64,000 bases of DNA from assembly GCA_964602055.1 (NCBI GenBank), contig CAZRPU010000004.1:25031-89030 (forward strand), read 5' to 3'. This document shows, piece after piece, positions 36,001 to 44,089 of this stretch. The position numbers were made by a program, and so were the translations under genes. The notes beneath the pieces are model-generated. The model was not told where the DNA came from and searched no databases. It was given only the letters and a program-made list of their open reading frames with translations. Position 1 is the stretch's first letter, and each line of letters opens with the position of its first letter. The stretch comes from JACPLA01 sp964602055 (GTDB lineage Bacteria > Bacteroidota > Ignavibacteria > UBA10030).

Positions 36001-36281
36001 GCGACCGCTCCAATCGCTGCAACCCGCTGCGCATCGAACAATGGCTTCCACGTCATGCCTCCGTTGACGGTTTTCCAGACACCTCCTGTTGCGGCGCCCA
36101 CATAGATGATGTCGGGATTAGACGCAACCGCCGTAAGGTCCGCGATGCGGCCGCTCATGCCCGCAGGCCCAACGCTCCTAGCCCGCATTCCTGAAAAATG
36201 CGCGGGGTCAAACTGGCCGACAGCGGCAGAAGAGAGAAGAACAAGGGCGAAGAAGACGGCTCGGAGTGAGAACATGTTCAT
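33060..36281 (-). CDS. Secreted BNR/VPS10-like beta-propeller protein
   Basis: 1073 residues from ATG 36281 (GAGG six bases upstream), with a signal peptide ending near SAAVGQ. The first ~720 residues hold many Asp-box/BNR repeats (TVNGGMTW, SLDGGETW, TTDGGKSW, SHDGGKSF, TRDGGKTW), predicting one or two beta-propellers like sortilin/VPS10 or sialidase-type folds. The last 350 residues include a beta domain (VDIEILDSSGKVVRKF) and a helical, charged tail. Proteins of this kind are common in Bacteroidota and are often labelled glycosyl hydrolase, but no catalytic residues can be assigned. It may bind or process secreted proteins; the neighbouring M16 pair is on the same strand. Confidence 0.85.
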   Translation of the reverse strand: MNMFSLRAVFFALVLLSSAAVGQFDPAHFSGMRARSVGPAGMSGRIADLTAVASNPDIIYVGAATGGVWKTVNGGMTWKPLFDAQRVAAIGAVAVFQPNPAVVWVGTGEGNPRNSASVGYGAYKSLDGGETWQSAGLEKTERIHRIVLHPTNPDIAYAAAMGQMWGENPDRGVFRTTDGGKSWKKILYVNEKTGCADLVMDPSNPNKLFAAMWEYRRWPWFFKSGGAGSGLHVTYDGGESWKAITGSDGLPKGELGRIGVAIARNNPDVVYALVEATKNTLCRSDDGGKSWQTINDSPNIAPRPFYYADLRVDPQNENRVYSLHSNLQVSHDGGKSFSTIARGVHSDHHALWIHPTDGSFLIEGNDGGVAVSRDHGKTWRFIDNLPLAQFYHINVDADIPFNIYGGMQDNGSWRGPSDVWENNGIRNWHWNEVGFGDGFATLVDPSDPSYGYAMSQGGYLIRYNWKTGERKDIRPWAPDGVELRFNWNAAIAADPFDSRTILYGSQFVHCSTDRGNSWNIISPDLTTNDTTKQKQAESGGLTKDVTAAENFTTIVTLAPSPVQKEVLWVGTDDGNVQVTRDGGKTWTNVVKNIPGVPPLTWVPHIEASRHDAGTAYVVFDDHRRSNWTTYLYRTTDYGKSWTSLTKNNPAGKDGLWGYALVVEEDPVNRNLLFLGTEFGLWVSFDGGGQWMKWTHGFPTVSAMALIIHPRDHDLVIGTHGRAAYVLDDVRPLRTVSKEILEKPLHLFEIPSAYQHEVRAMSGYHFPADAMFKGDQRPYGALITYSLNIPRDSLMAKRGGDSAGSEGEERSERRDSAKVDIEILDSSGKVVRKFAGTADRGLNRVSWNLRMDGSKTPRLGRPAPGDFTPQGPQVLPGTYTVRIKAGRRETSGVVQILADPRTVVPQNDLQAKADMMKIVAQRLEVAAEAVDRIVAIRKVIDAVLDQAKSRSDDKVKNLRTEAEKVRKKLTEVADQFLDEPNRFQGITRSSNTVAAKLGSVQRSLGSSWDAPTSTQRTNLRQAEALLQEALGRLNRVFSEDVAAFQKSVESAELKLFPEYKTLDLDWKPEKKEKN

Positions 36282-36351
36282 AGGGAACCTCAGATATGAT
36301 CGGGAGAGAATGGTGTGCGGGAGTGAGTGAGAGACACATCCGTGCGGAGGC

Positions 36352-36380
36352 AGAATATTCAAATCTGTCAGAAAAGTCAA
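36352..36380 (-). promoter_or_regulatory. Promoter of the BNR-repeat gene
   Basis: Minus strand: TTGACT (36380-36375), 17 bases, TATTCT (36357-36352), a good sigma-70-type match. The predicted leader is about 64 bases and ends with GAGG near ATG 36281. Confidence 0.52.
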
Positions 36381-36390
36381 GGTGCACATT

Positions 36391-36409
36391 GTTCCCCAGA
36401 TTGGGGAAC
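36391..36409. repeat. Perfect inverted repeat between divergent promoters
   Basis: GTTCCCCA-GAT-TGGGGAAC, an 8-bp perfect palindrome with a three-base centre. It lies between the -35 boxes of two divergent genes (BNR protein on the left, S66 peptidase on the right) and could be an operator shared by both. It has no U-tract, so it is not a terminator. Confidence 0.55.
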
Positions 36410-36414
36410 CGATG

Positions 36415-36442
36415 TTGAATTGTCTCTATTTCTTCTTATCTT
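36415..36442 (+). promoter_or_regulatory. Promoter of the S66 carboxypeptidase gene
   Basis: TTGAAT (36415-36420), 16 bases, TATCTT (36437-36442). The predicted start lies about seven bases before ATG 36456, and no Shine-Dalgarno sequence is present, so the transcript would be nearly leaderless. Confidence 0.45.
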
Positions 36443-36455
36443 TCCTTCCCTCACA

Positions 36456-37400
36456 ATGTCATCTGCTATCCTCAAACCGCCCCGACTTCGCAAAGGTAAC
36501 GTTGTCGGACTGATCTCTCCCGCCAGTGCCCCTTCTTCCGGCGAGAAGATTGAAAAAGCGGTTCTCTATCTTGAGCGGCTTGGATACCGTGTCAAGGTGG
36601 GGGATCATGTCCTTGATCAGCTTGGATACCTTGCGGGCACGGATGAGCACCGCGCAGAAGACTTCAACAGGATGGTTCAGGACAAAGAGGTCAAAGCCAT
36701 TGTGGCGGTGCGGGGTGGATATGGAACACCGCGGCTTCTTTCGCTCATCAATTACGCCGCCGTCAAGAAAAATCCGAAGATTATCGTCGGATACAGCGAT
36801 TTGACCGCTCTTCAGCTCGCTGTGTATCGGAAGACCGGACTGGTGACGTTCTCCGGCCCCATGGCCGGTGTTGAAATGTGGAACTCGATGGATCCCTACA
36901 CCGAGGAGAGTTTCTGGAAGACGGTCACATCACCGTCGCCTGTCGGCATGCTGGAGAATCCTCCCGACGAAGCATCCATCCTTTTTCATCGCGGAAAGGC
37001 CTCCGGAAGGCTCCTGGGAGGAAATCTCTCCCTGCTGCTTTCCTCGCTTGGTACTCCCTACATGCCCGATCTCAACAAAGCGCTGCTTATTCTCGAAGAG
37101 ATTGATGAGGCCCCGCACCGCGTAGATCGCATGCTTGCTCAGCTCTTCAACAGCGGCATTCTGGGCAAGATCGCGGGATTGGTGCTTGGTCGCTTCACAG
37201 ACTGCAAGCCGACGGACCCGAGCAAGCCGTTTCGGTCCATCGATGAAGTGCTCTCGGAGCTCGTGTCGCGGGTTTCCGTTCCGACGTTGACCAATTTCCA
37301 ATATGGTCACATTCCCAAAAAGCTGACGATCCCTCTCGGTTTGTCCTCCCGCTTGCACCCCGACGGAGCTCTCGAGATTACTGAATCTGCCGTACTATAA
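36456..37400 (+). CDS. LD-carboxypeptidase (S66 family)
   Basis: 314 residues, family length. It removes the last D-residue from muropeptide tetrapeptides during peptidoglycan recycling, normally in the cytoplasm, and no signal peptide is seen. The nucleophile Ser lies in GYSDLTAL, and the Glu and His of the Ser-Glu-His triad lie in LEEIDEAPHRVDRML and QYGHIPKKL. ATG 36456 is preferred; the frame stays open upstream but the extra residues are not conserved in type. It is divergent from the BNR gene and followed by purN with its own promoter. Confidence 0.92.
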   Translation: MSSAILKPPRLRKGNVVGLISPASAPSSGEKIEKAVLYLERLGYRVKVGDHVLDQLGYLAGTDEHRAEDFNRMVQDKEVKAIVAVRGGYGTPRLLSLINYAAVKKNPKIIVGYSDLTALQLAVYRKTGLVTFSGPMAGVEMWNSMDPYTEESFWKTVTSPSPVGMLENPPDEASILFHRGKASGRLLGGNLSLLLSSLGTPYMPDLNKALLILEEIDEAPHRVDRMLAQLFNSGILGKIAGLVLGRFTDCKPTDPSKPFRSIDEVLSELVSRVSVPTLTNFQYGHIPKKLTIPLGLSSRLHPDGALEITESAVL

Positions 37401-37555
37401 GATTCTCTCGAGATCATTCTCGAGCGAATTTTCATCTTGACGCTCGATCGTAGCCAATGTCCTTCCGCCTTTCTCTTTCCGAAAACCCCATCCAAATCGC
37501 CGTAATTCATTGACAATTCAGCGACTTATCGCTACCTTGCATTCTCCGAATCACC

Positions 37556-37569
37556 TTTTTTCCTATACT
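37556..37569 (+). promoter_or_regulatory. Candidate promoter of purN
   Basis: T6-CC-TATACT (-10 at 37564-37569) ends seven bases before ATG 37577, so the transcript would be leaderless. Nearly the same 24-base stretch precedes the gene at 58621. An alternative, TTGACA (37510-37515), 17 bases, TACCTT (37533-37538), would give a leader of about 32 bases. Confidence 0.42.
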
Positions 37570-37576
37570 CCCTTTG

Positions 37577-38194
37577 ATGAAAATCGCCGTTTTTGCTTCG
37601 GGACGCGGCTCCAATTTGCAGGCAATCCTTGACGCAATTCAACACAATGCCTTGCGTGCGCATGTCTGCGTCACCGTGAGCAACAATTCCTCTGCCGGCG
37701 CGCTCGCCATCGCCCGAACCAACAAGATTCCGGCGATCCATCTCAGTGAACGGCAGTTTCCATCTGAAGATGCTCTTGTTACCCGTCTCTTCAGATTACT
37801 CGACGACCACAAAGCGGACTTCATCGCTCTGGCTGGCTTCATGAAGAAACTTCATCCTGCCATCATCCAACGTTTTCGACACAGGATTGCCAACGTACAT
37901 CCGGCGCTGCTGCCCGCGTTCGGCGGAGTGGGGATGTACGGAATGAAGGTTCATGAAGCCGTTCTTGCCTCCGGCGCTAAGATTTCAGGAGCAACCGTTC
38001 ACCTCGTGGACGAGGAATATGATCACGGGCCGATCCTGCTTCAGGAGACCGTTCCCGTTCTGTCTCACGATACACCTGAAAGTCTCGCAGCGAGAGTCCT
38101 CGCCGTTGAGCATCGTATTTATCCCATGGCCCTCAACGCCTTTGCCGAGGGAAAGGTCACCATCGAAGGGCACAAAGCGTGGATCGCGCTGTGA
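37577..38194 (+). CDS. purN: Phosphoribosylglycinamide formyltransferase
   Basis: 205 residues from ATG 37577. It formylates GAR with 10-formyl-tetrahydrofolate in purine synthesis. Motifs: FASGRGSNLQAIL at the N-terminus (phosphate binding), VSNNSSAGAL, NVHPALLPAF, and the catalytic HLVDEEYDHGPIL with the Asp. No ribosome binding site is seen. Its stop overlaps a possible GTG start for purH, so the two purine genes form one unit. Confidence 0.95.
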   Translation: MKIAVFASGRGSNLQAILDAIQHNALRAHVCVTVSNNSSAGALAIARTNKIPAIHLSERQFPSEDALVTRLFRLLDDHKADFIALAGFMKKLHPAIIQRFRHRIANVHPALLPAFGGVGMYGMKVHEAVLASGAKISGATVHLVDEEYDHGPILLQETVPVLSHDTPESLAARVLAVEHRIYPMALNAFAEGKVTIEGHKAWIAL

Positions 38195-38241
38195 CCGCAC
38201 AATCTCCCCCCATACCACCCAACGACGTACAACCAGCCGGG

Positions 38242-39780
38242 ATGCTCGCCATCAAACGAGCTCTTGTGAGCGTCTCTGATAAAGAAGGACTGGTCGCTTT
38301 TGTGAAAGAGCTCAGGACCTTTGGCGTTGAAATCATCTCCACCGGAGGAACGGCGGATACTTTGAGGAAGGCCGATATTGCCGTCACGCCGGTATCCTCC
38401 GTCACGGGTTTCCCCGAAATTCTCGGCGGACGCGTGAAGACGCTTCATCCATCCGTTCATGCGGGCATTCTGGCGGATCTTGACGATCCGGCCCACACGG
38501 CGCAACTCCGGGAACACGGCATCAAACCCATCGATCTCGTTGTTGTGAATTTGTATCCTTTTCAATCTGCAGTTTCCAATCCCGATGTCGCTCTGGCCGA
38601 GGCGGTGGAAGAAATTGATATAGGCGGCCCTGCCATGGTGCGGGCTTCGGCAAAGAACTATCGGCATACCGCTGTCGTGGTGGAACCGAAGAGGTATCCC
38701 GACATCCTTCGCGAGATGCGGGCGAACAATGGAGCCATAGGTGAACGCGTTCGCTACGATCTCGCTCTCGAAGCGTTTCGTCACACAGCCCGGTATGATG
38801 CTGCGATAGCAGCTTTTCTCGCAGGAAGGAAGGAGACCAGCCCTCTTCCCGAATACCTGGTGATTACCGAACCAAAGACTCTTTCTCTTCGCTATGGAGA
38901 GAATCCGCACCAAGCCGCGGCATTTTACGGAACGTTGGATGACGATCTCCGGCAGCTGCACGGCAAGGATTTGTCTTTCAACAATATTCTGGATTCCTCT
39001 GCCGCTGTGTCTCTCTGTTCTGAATTCGAGCGGCCCTCGGCGGTCATTGTGAAGCACAACAATCCCTGCGGGGCTGCCTCGGCAGAAACAATTCTCGATG
39101 CCTACACGAACGCCCTCGCCACGGACCCAAAATCCGCCTACGGGGGCATTGTCGCCTTCAATCGTTCCGTTGATCCGGCGACGGCAGAAGCCCTCAATAC
39201 ATTGTTTCTCGAAGTCGTCATCGCTCCCGAGTTTCCCCAGGCGACGCTGGAGATTCTGAAAAAAAAGAAAGACCGGAGGCTACTTCTCCTGCGGAAACAG
39301 GCGACGGCGGATCGCCCGCTGGATCTGCGGCGTGTTTTTGGCGGGTTTCTGGTTCAGGAGGGGGACGGACGTCAACTTACATCGGATGACGTGAAAGCGG
39401 TCACACAAAGAAAGCCCACAGATCCGGAACTTCAATCTCTGCTTTTTGCCTGGCGTGTTGCGAAGCACGTGAAATCCAACGCCATTGTTTATGCGCGGGA
39501 GAACAGGACGCTGGGAATAGGAGCGGGTCAGATGTCCAGGGTGGATTCGGCCCGCATCGCTGCTCAGAAAGCCAGGGACGCAGGCCTTTCCCTTCAGGGA
39601 TCTGCCGTTGCCTCGGATGCGTTTTTCCCCTTTGCGGACGGGCTCTTGGAGTGCATCGCGGTGGGCGCAACTGCCGTCATTCAGCCTGGGGGGTCGGTTC
39701 GGGACGAGGAAGTCATCCGGGCGGCAGATGAACATTCGATTGCGATGGTTTTTACCGGCGTACGTCATTTCAGGCACTAA
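38242..39780 (+). CDS. purH: Bifunctional AICAR formyltransferase / IMP cyclohydrolase
   Basis: 512 residues. The N-terminal cyclohydrolase part has RALVSVSDKEGL, STGGTADTL, GFPEILGGRVKTLHP, and the formyltransferase part has LRYGENPHQAAAFYG, KHNNPCGAAS and the late GGSVRDEEVI. It performs the last two steps to IMP. ATG 38242 puts the SVSDK motif at the usual distance from the N-terminus; GTG 38191, which overlaps the purN stop (GTGA), would add 17 residues. Together with purN it makes a small purine unit just ahead of the mre operon. Confidence 0.95.
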   Translation: MLAIKRALVSVSDKEGLVAFVKELRTFGVEIISTGGTADTLRKADIAVTPVSSVTGFPEILGGRVKTLHPSVHAGILADLDDPAHTAQLREHGIKPIDLVVVNLYPFQSAVSNPDVALAEAVEEIDIGGPAMVRASAKNYRHTAVVVEPKRYPDILREMRANNGAIGERVRYDLALEAFRHTARYDAAIAAFLAGRKETSPLPEYLVITEPKTLSLRYGENPHQAAAFYGTLDDDLRQLHGKDLSFNNILDSSAAVSLCSEFERPSAVIVKHNNPCGAASAETILDAYTNALATDPKSAYGGIVAFNRSVDPATAEALNTLFLEVVIAPEFPQATLEILKKKKDRRLLLLRKQATADRPLDLRRVFGGFLVQEGDGRQLTSDDVKAVTQRKPTDPELQSLLFAWRVAKHVKSNAIVYARENRTLGIGAGQMSRVDSARIAAQKARDAGLSLQGSAVASDAFFPFADGLLECIAVGATAVIQPGGSVRDEEVIRAADEHSIAMVFTGVRHFRH

Positions 39781-39799
39781 TTCTTATTCTTTCTTTTAT

Positions 39800-39805
39800 T
39801 ACATT
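39800..39805 (+). promoter_or_regulatory. Possible -10 box of the mreB operon
   Basis: TACATT lies ten bases before ATG 39816, after a T-rich run and with no clear -35. Neither a Shine-Dalgarno sequence nor a terminator after purH is seen, so co-transcription with purH is also possible. Confidence 0.25.
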
Positions 39806-39815
39806 CTAGCTCCCT

Positions 39816-40841
39816 ATGAGTCTCTTTTCTCTTTTTTCCGCAGATATCGCCATTGACCTCGGCACCGCGAACACGGTCATTTGGATGAAAAGCAAGGGGA
39901 TCGTCCTCAACGAACCCTCGATTGTTGCCTTCGACCGCAACACAAAAAAGATCATCGCCATTGGAAACGAAGCCCGTGAAATGCTCGGCCGTACTCATCG
40001 TGATATTCGCACCATCAGGCCCATGCGCGACGGTGTTATTGCCGATTTTGAAATAGCAGAAGGAATGCTCCGGGAGTTCATCAAGAAGATCAATTCCGCC
40101 TGGGTTCCCGCCCGGCGCATTGTTGTTTCAGTTCCGTCGGGCATCACCGAAGTGGAAAAACGCGCTGTGAGGGATTCGGCAGAGCACGCCGGAGCGAAAG
40201 AGGTTCACCTTCTTGCGGAACCCATGGCCGCTGCCATTGGGGTCGGCCTGGACGTGGACGCCCCCGTCGGGAACATGGTGGTTGACATCGGAGGAGGAAC
40301 AACAGAAATCGCCGTGATCGCTCTTTCCGGAATCGTCAACGAAGAATCCATCAGGGTCGCGGGCGATGAAATGAACAATGCGATTATCCAGTTCTTCAAA
40401 CGGAACCATAATATCCTCATAGGCGAACGCACCGCCGAGGCCATCAAGTGCGAGGTCGGATCGGCCATGCCTCTGAAGGAAGAAATCACCATTCAGGTCA
40501 AAGGCCGCGATCTTGTCAACGGTGTCCCGAAAACAACCGAGGTCAGTTCCGTGGAAATCCGCGAAGCTCTCAACGAACCGATTGCGCAGATCGTCGAAGC
40601 GGTCAAGATGACCCTCGAGCGTACACCCCCTGAGCTCTCTGCCGATATCCTCGACCGCGGGATCATGCTCAGCGGAGGAGGGGCACTGTTGAAAAATCTT
40701 GACGAACGATTGAGACTGGAGACGAATCTGCCTGTCCATGTTTCGGAAGACCCGCTGACCGCTGTCGTACGCGGAACAGGCAAGGTTCTCGAGAACCTGG
40801 ATCAATACGCCAAGGTGCTCATCAAAAGCAAGCGGTACTGA
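39816..40841 (+). CDS. mreB: Rod-shape determining actin homologue MreB
   Basis: 341 residues. An actin-fold ATPase that forms filaments under the inner membrane and guides cell-wall synthesis. Motifs: DLGTANTVIW (phosphate 1), DIGGGTTEIAVIA (phosphate 2), MLSGGGALLKN (adenosine region), and the N-terminal MSLFSLFSA that often acts as the membrane anchor. First gene of mreB-mreC-mreD-mrdA-rodA, the complete elongation set. Confidence 0.97.
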   Translation: MSLFSLFSADIAIDLGTANTVIWMKSKGIVLNEPSIVAFDRNTKKIIAIGNEAREMLGRTHRDIRTIRPMRDGVIADFEIAEGMLREFIKKINSAWVPARRIVVSVPSGITEVEKRAVRDSAEHAGAKEVHLLAEPMAAAIGVGLDVDAPVGNMVVDIGGGTTEIAVIALSGIVNEESIRVAGDEMNNAIIQFFKRNHNILIGERTAEAIKCEVGSAMPLKEEITIQVKGRDLVNGVPKTTEVSSVEIREALNEPIAQIVEAVKMTLERTPPELSADILDRGIMLSGGGALLKNLDERLRLETNLPVHVSEDPLTAVVRGTGKVLENLDQYAKVLIKSKRY

Positions 40842-40904
40842 GTTGCTGTCCGGGATTGTGGGTTGACCCCTCCTGATCAGAACGTGTAAACCGCTGTTCC
40901 TTCC

Positions 40905-41744
40905 ATGCTCGAACGTCTCTATAATCTTTTTCTGCAATTCAAGGAATACGTCCTCCTGGCGGGACTCGTTGTTCTTTCTTTTGTTCTTCTCTCCCTCAAC
41001 GACAAGCCTCAGGTACGGCGCATCAGAACAATCGCCACCGTTGCCATGGGCGTTGTACAGGGTCAGTTGTCCTTCATTCCGCGTTACTTCCGGCTTAAAG
41101 GCGAAAACGAGGCACTCCGCCGCGTGAACATCGAACTCTCCGACGAGACCAATCAACTGCGGGATGCAAAACTTGAAAACATCCGTCTCCGGTCGCTTCT
41201 CGGATTGAAAGAACGGTCCGACTACCCCCTCTGTGCTGCAAACGTCATCAGCAAGAACCTGACTCTTCTCAGAAATTCCTTGACGCTCGATGTCGGAACG
41301 GATGATGGCATCGGGCCGTCCATGCCCGTGCTGAGTGAAGCGGGGCTTGTTGGCGTGATTGTCGCAGCCAGCGAACACTATTCGGTTGCCAATATTCTCC
41401 TCAATACGGATTTTCGCGCAAGCGCCAAAGTACAACGCAGTCGCGTGGACGGCATTCTTGCCTGGGACGGTCAAAACCTCGCCCTCAAGAATGTTGCCAA
41501 AACCCTGGATGTTCGTCAGGGCGATGTTCTCGTTACATCGGAGTACAGCAGCACCTACCCCGCAGACATACGCATCGGTTTGATCTCGAATGTCCGGGAA
41601 CAAACGGGATCCCTGTTCAAGGAAGTCCTTGTTGCGCCGAGCGTGGATTTTGTCCGGCTGGAACAGGTGTTTGTTCTCCGTGCACTGCCCGACAGCGAAA
41701 AAGTCGCACTCGAGATCAAGGCCGGCAAGGGGGTGAACCCCTAA
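40905..41744 (+). CDS. mreC: Rod-shape determining protein MreC
   Basis: 279 residues. One N-terminal membrane segment (about 15-33), a coiled-coil stretch (about 65-100: ENEALRRVNIELSDETNQLR), then the MreC beta domains (SLTLDVGTDDGIGPSMPV, GLVGVI, VDGILAWDG, DVLVTSEYSSTYPADI). It sits in the periplasm and links MreB, PBP2 and RodA. The stop lies two bases before mreD. Confidence 0.94.
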   Translation: MLERLYNLFLQFKEYVLLAGLVVLSFVLLSLNDKPQVRRIRTIATVAMGVVQGQLSFIPRYFRLKGENEALRRVNIELSDETNQLRDAKLENIRLRSLLGLKERSDYPLCAANVISKNLTLLRNSLTLDVGTDDGIGPSMPVLSEAGLVGVIVAASEHYSVANILLNTDFRASAKVQRSRVDGILAWDGQNLALKNVAKTLDVRQGDVLVTSEYSSTYPADIRIGLISNVREQTGSLFKEVLVAPSVDFVRLEQVFVLRALPDSEKVALEIKAGKGVNP

Positions 41745-41746
41745 TC

Positions 41747-42232
41747 ATGGAACGTCATTTTCGATCGGTCCTCCTTGTCTTCGTTCTCCTGCTTCTCCAG
41801 ACGACGTTTATTCCTCTTCTGGCGCTCGGCGGTGTCGTGCCCGACCTCCTGTTAATTTGGGTCGTTTTTACGGCACTCCGGCGCGGGCAAGTGGAAGCCA
41901 TGCTGGCCGGGTTCATCGTGGGCCTGTCGCAGGATCTCCTTGCAACCCAGCTCTTCGGCCTTGCTGCGATGACAAAAACGATAGCCGGATTTTTCGCCGG
42001 ATACTTCTTCAATGAGAACAAGACGGACCAGACGCTCGGAACGTACCGTTTCCTCCTGGTCATCGGCTCGTCATCGATCATCCACAATGTCGTCTACTAT
42101 ACGATCTTCCTGCAGGGAACCGATGCATCGCTTCCTCTGGCCGTTGTGCAGATCAGCCTCGCCGTGACGGCATATACGATCGCCGTGGGCGCCCTCCCCA
42201 TGTTCACTTTTTCCCGACGATTGGCCACATGA
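41747..42232 (+). CDS. mreD: Rod-shape determining membrane protein MreD
   Basis: 161 residues, about five membrane segments, no soluble domain. Weakly conserved in sequence but of the right size, and in the usual place between mreC and mrdA; its stop overlaps the mrdA ATG by four bases. GFIVGLSQDLLATQLFG is a recognisable MreD stretch. It works with MreC in the elongation complex. Confidence 0.88.
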   Translation: MERHFRSVLLVFVLLLLQTTFIPLLALGGVVPDLLLIWVVFTALRRGQVEAMLAGFIVGLSQDLLATQLFGLAAMTKTIAGFFAGYFFNENKTDQTLGTYRFLLVIGSSSIIHNVVYYTIFLQGTDASLPLAVVQISLAVTAYTIAVGALPMFTFSRRLAT

Positions 42233-44082
42233 GCACGGTCATCCATCATCAGGAAGAAATCGGCACGCTCCCGCGGCAGCGCATTTTCCGCATTGTTGCT
42301 TTCGGCATCATTGCCGTCCTCCTGTTCCGTCTGTATCAACTGCAGCTGTATTATAACGTCGAGCTCGGGAAGAAATCGACGGAAAACAGCCTGCGCTCGA
42401 TCGTCAAAGAGCCGGTACGGGGATATATTTTCGACCGGAACGGAACTCTCGTCGCCGACGTCGGCCCTTCCTACACGCTCATGGTCACACCCGCGGAGTT
42501 CGATCAGCGAACAGTTCCGCTGCTCTCTTCGATTTTGCAGGCTGATCACAGCGAGATCGAGGAACGCATAGACCGCGGGCGGGTGTATTCCAGATTTTCC
42601 CCAACGCGCGTCAAGCGCGACATTGATTTCAGGAAGCTTTCAGCAATCGAAGAAGTTATCTATCGGCTCCCCGGCGTCAGTTATCAGGTGGAATCGAAAC
42701 GCTACTATCCGACATCGGCTTTCGCTTCGCATCTGCTTGGATACTGCAAGGAAATCTCCGATGCTCAGCTCTCACGCATGGGCGACTACTACAAGCTCGG
42801 CGATTTGATCGGCTTTTCGGGACTGGAGTCGACGTACGAAACGATGCTGAGGGGCCAAAAGGGATTCGAGTTCATCGCCGTCAACGCCCGCGGACAAATC
42901 CTCGGCCCTTTTGAAGAAGGCCGAAACGATATTGTCCCCAAGGAAGGATTCGATCTCGTGCTGGGCCTCGATGCGCGCGTCCAGGCCTTTGCAGAATCTC
43001 TCATGACAAACTACCGCGGCGCGCTTGTCGCCCTGGATCCCTCCAACGGCTCCATCCTGGCGTTGGTCAGCAAACCGGACTTTGATCTCTCGATTTTCAG
43101 CGGTGTAACCCCTCTGGAAGACTGGGTGCGGCTGAACAACGATACGACGAAACCCATGTTCAACCGCGCAACAATGACGCGGTATCCCCCGGGCTCAACA
43201 TTCAAGATGGTTCTTGCGGCGGCCGCACTGCAGGAGGGCATCATCGATGAAAATTACCGCATCACCTGCTACGGCGCGTACCGGTTCGGAAACCGAACCT
43301 TCAAGGACCTTCATGTCCATGGATCGACCAATGTCGTCGAAGCCATCCAAAAGTCATGCAATGTTTTCTTTTATCAGCTCATCCACAAAGTCGGACTGGA
43401 ACGATGGGCTGAGTACTCGCGCAAATTCGGTTTTGGGTCTCCGACGGGGGTGGACTGCGGGGAAGAGACCTCGGGGTTGGTGCCCTCGACGGTTTTTTTC
43501 GATCGTGTCTATGGGAAAGGGAAGTGGACGCAAGGGTATCTCGTGAGTCTGGCGATCGGCCAGGGTGAACTGGGCGTTTCGCCGTTGCAAATGGCGGTGT
43601 ATACCTCCGCCCTGGCAAACGGAGGAACTCTCCATCAGCCGCACGCGGTCCAGTTTATCAGGAATAAACTCACGAATCGCGTGGAAGAATTTCAGCACAG
43701 GACGCAGCAGATCGGCCTCTCTCCCCAGGTCGTACATTTGATCAGAGAGGGGATGATGCGGGCCGTCAATTTTCCGGGAGGAACGGGAGGTGCGGCGCGG
43801 ATACCGGACGTGGTTGTTTCCGGAAAAACAGGGACGGCGGAAAATCCGCATGGCGAAGACCATTCGTGGTTTGTCGGCTTTGCTCCTTTCGACGATCCGA
43901 AGATTGCCATTGCCATCATGGTCGAGAATGCGGGTTACGGCGGGTCCAAAGCAGCCCCTATCGCCGGCCTCGTGATGGAGCAGTACCTTCTGGGCGGAAT
44001 TCACCGCTATCGTCCCAAAGCCAAACCGGCTCCACCACCGGCCGCCGATTCATCGCGCACGGTTACCCACACTGTGGACTAA
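42229..44082 (+). CDS. mrdA: Penicillin-binding protein 2, elongation transpeptidase
   Basis: 617 residues. An N-terminal membrane anchor (about 23-40), the dimerisation/pedestal domain with EPVRGYIFDRNG, then the transpeptidase domain with SxxK as STFK (Ser323 nucleophile), SxN as SCN, and KTG at 533-535 (GKTGTAENP). It cross-links new peptidoglycan along the cell side wall, paired with RodA, whose gene starts eight bases later. A beta-lactam target. Confidence 0.96.
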   Translation: MSTVIHHQEEIGTLPRQRIFRIVAFGIIAVLLFRLYQLQLYYNVELGKKSTENSLRSIVKEPVRGYIFDRNGTLVADVGPSYTLMVTPAEFDQRTVPLLSSILQADHSEIEERIDRGRVYSRFSPTRVKRDIDFRKLSAIEEVIYRLPGVSYQVESKRYYPTSAFASHLLGYCKEISDAQLSRMGDYYKLGDLIGFSGLESTYETMLRGQKGFEFIAVNARGQILGPFEEGRNDIVPKEGFDLVLGLDARVQAFAESLMTNYRGALVALDPSNGSILALVSKPDFDLSIFSGVTPLEDWVRLNNDTTKPMFNRATMTRYPPGSTFKMVLAAAALQEGIIDENYRITCYGAYRFGNRTFKDLHVHGSTNVVEAIQKSCNVFFYQLIHKVGLERWAEYSRKFGFGSPTGVDCGEETSGLVPSTVFFDRVYGKGKWTQGYLVSLAIGQGELGVSPLQMAVYTSALANGGTLHQPHAVQFIRNKLTNRVEEFQHRTQQIGLSPQVVHLIREGMMRAVNFPGGTGGAARIPDVVVSGKTGTAENPHGEDHSWFVGFAPFDDPKIAIAIMVENAGYGGSKAAPIAGLVMEQYLLGGIHRYRPKAKPAPPPAADSSRTVTHTVD

Positions 44083-44089
44083 TCATATC

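Noticed and set aside
37401..37425. CTCGAG...CTCGAG after the S66 gene as a terminator
   Set aside because: Each half is itself a palindrome, the stem is six base pairs and no real U-tract follows.
40128..41603. A 491-codon open frame on the - strand opposite mreB and mreC
   Set aside because: mreB and mreC are certain; the antisense frame has no motif and spans the intergenic gap.
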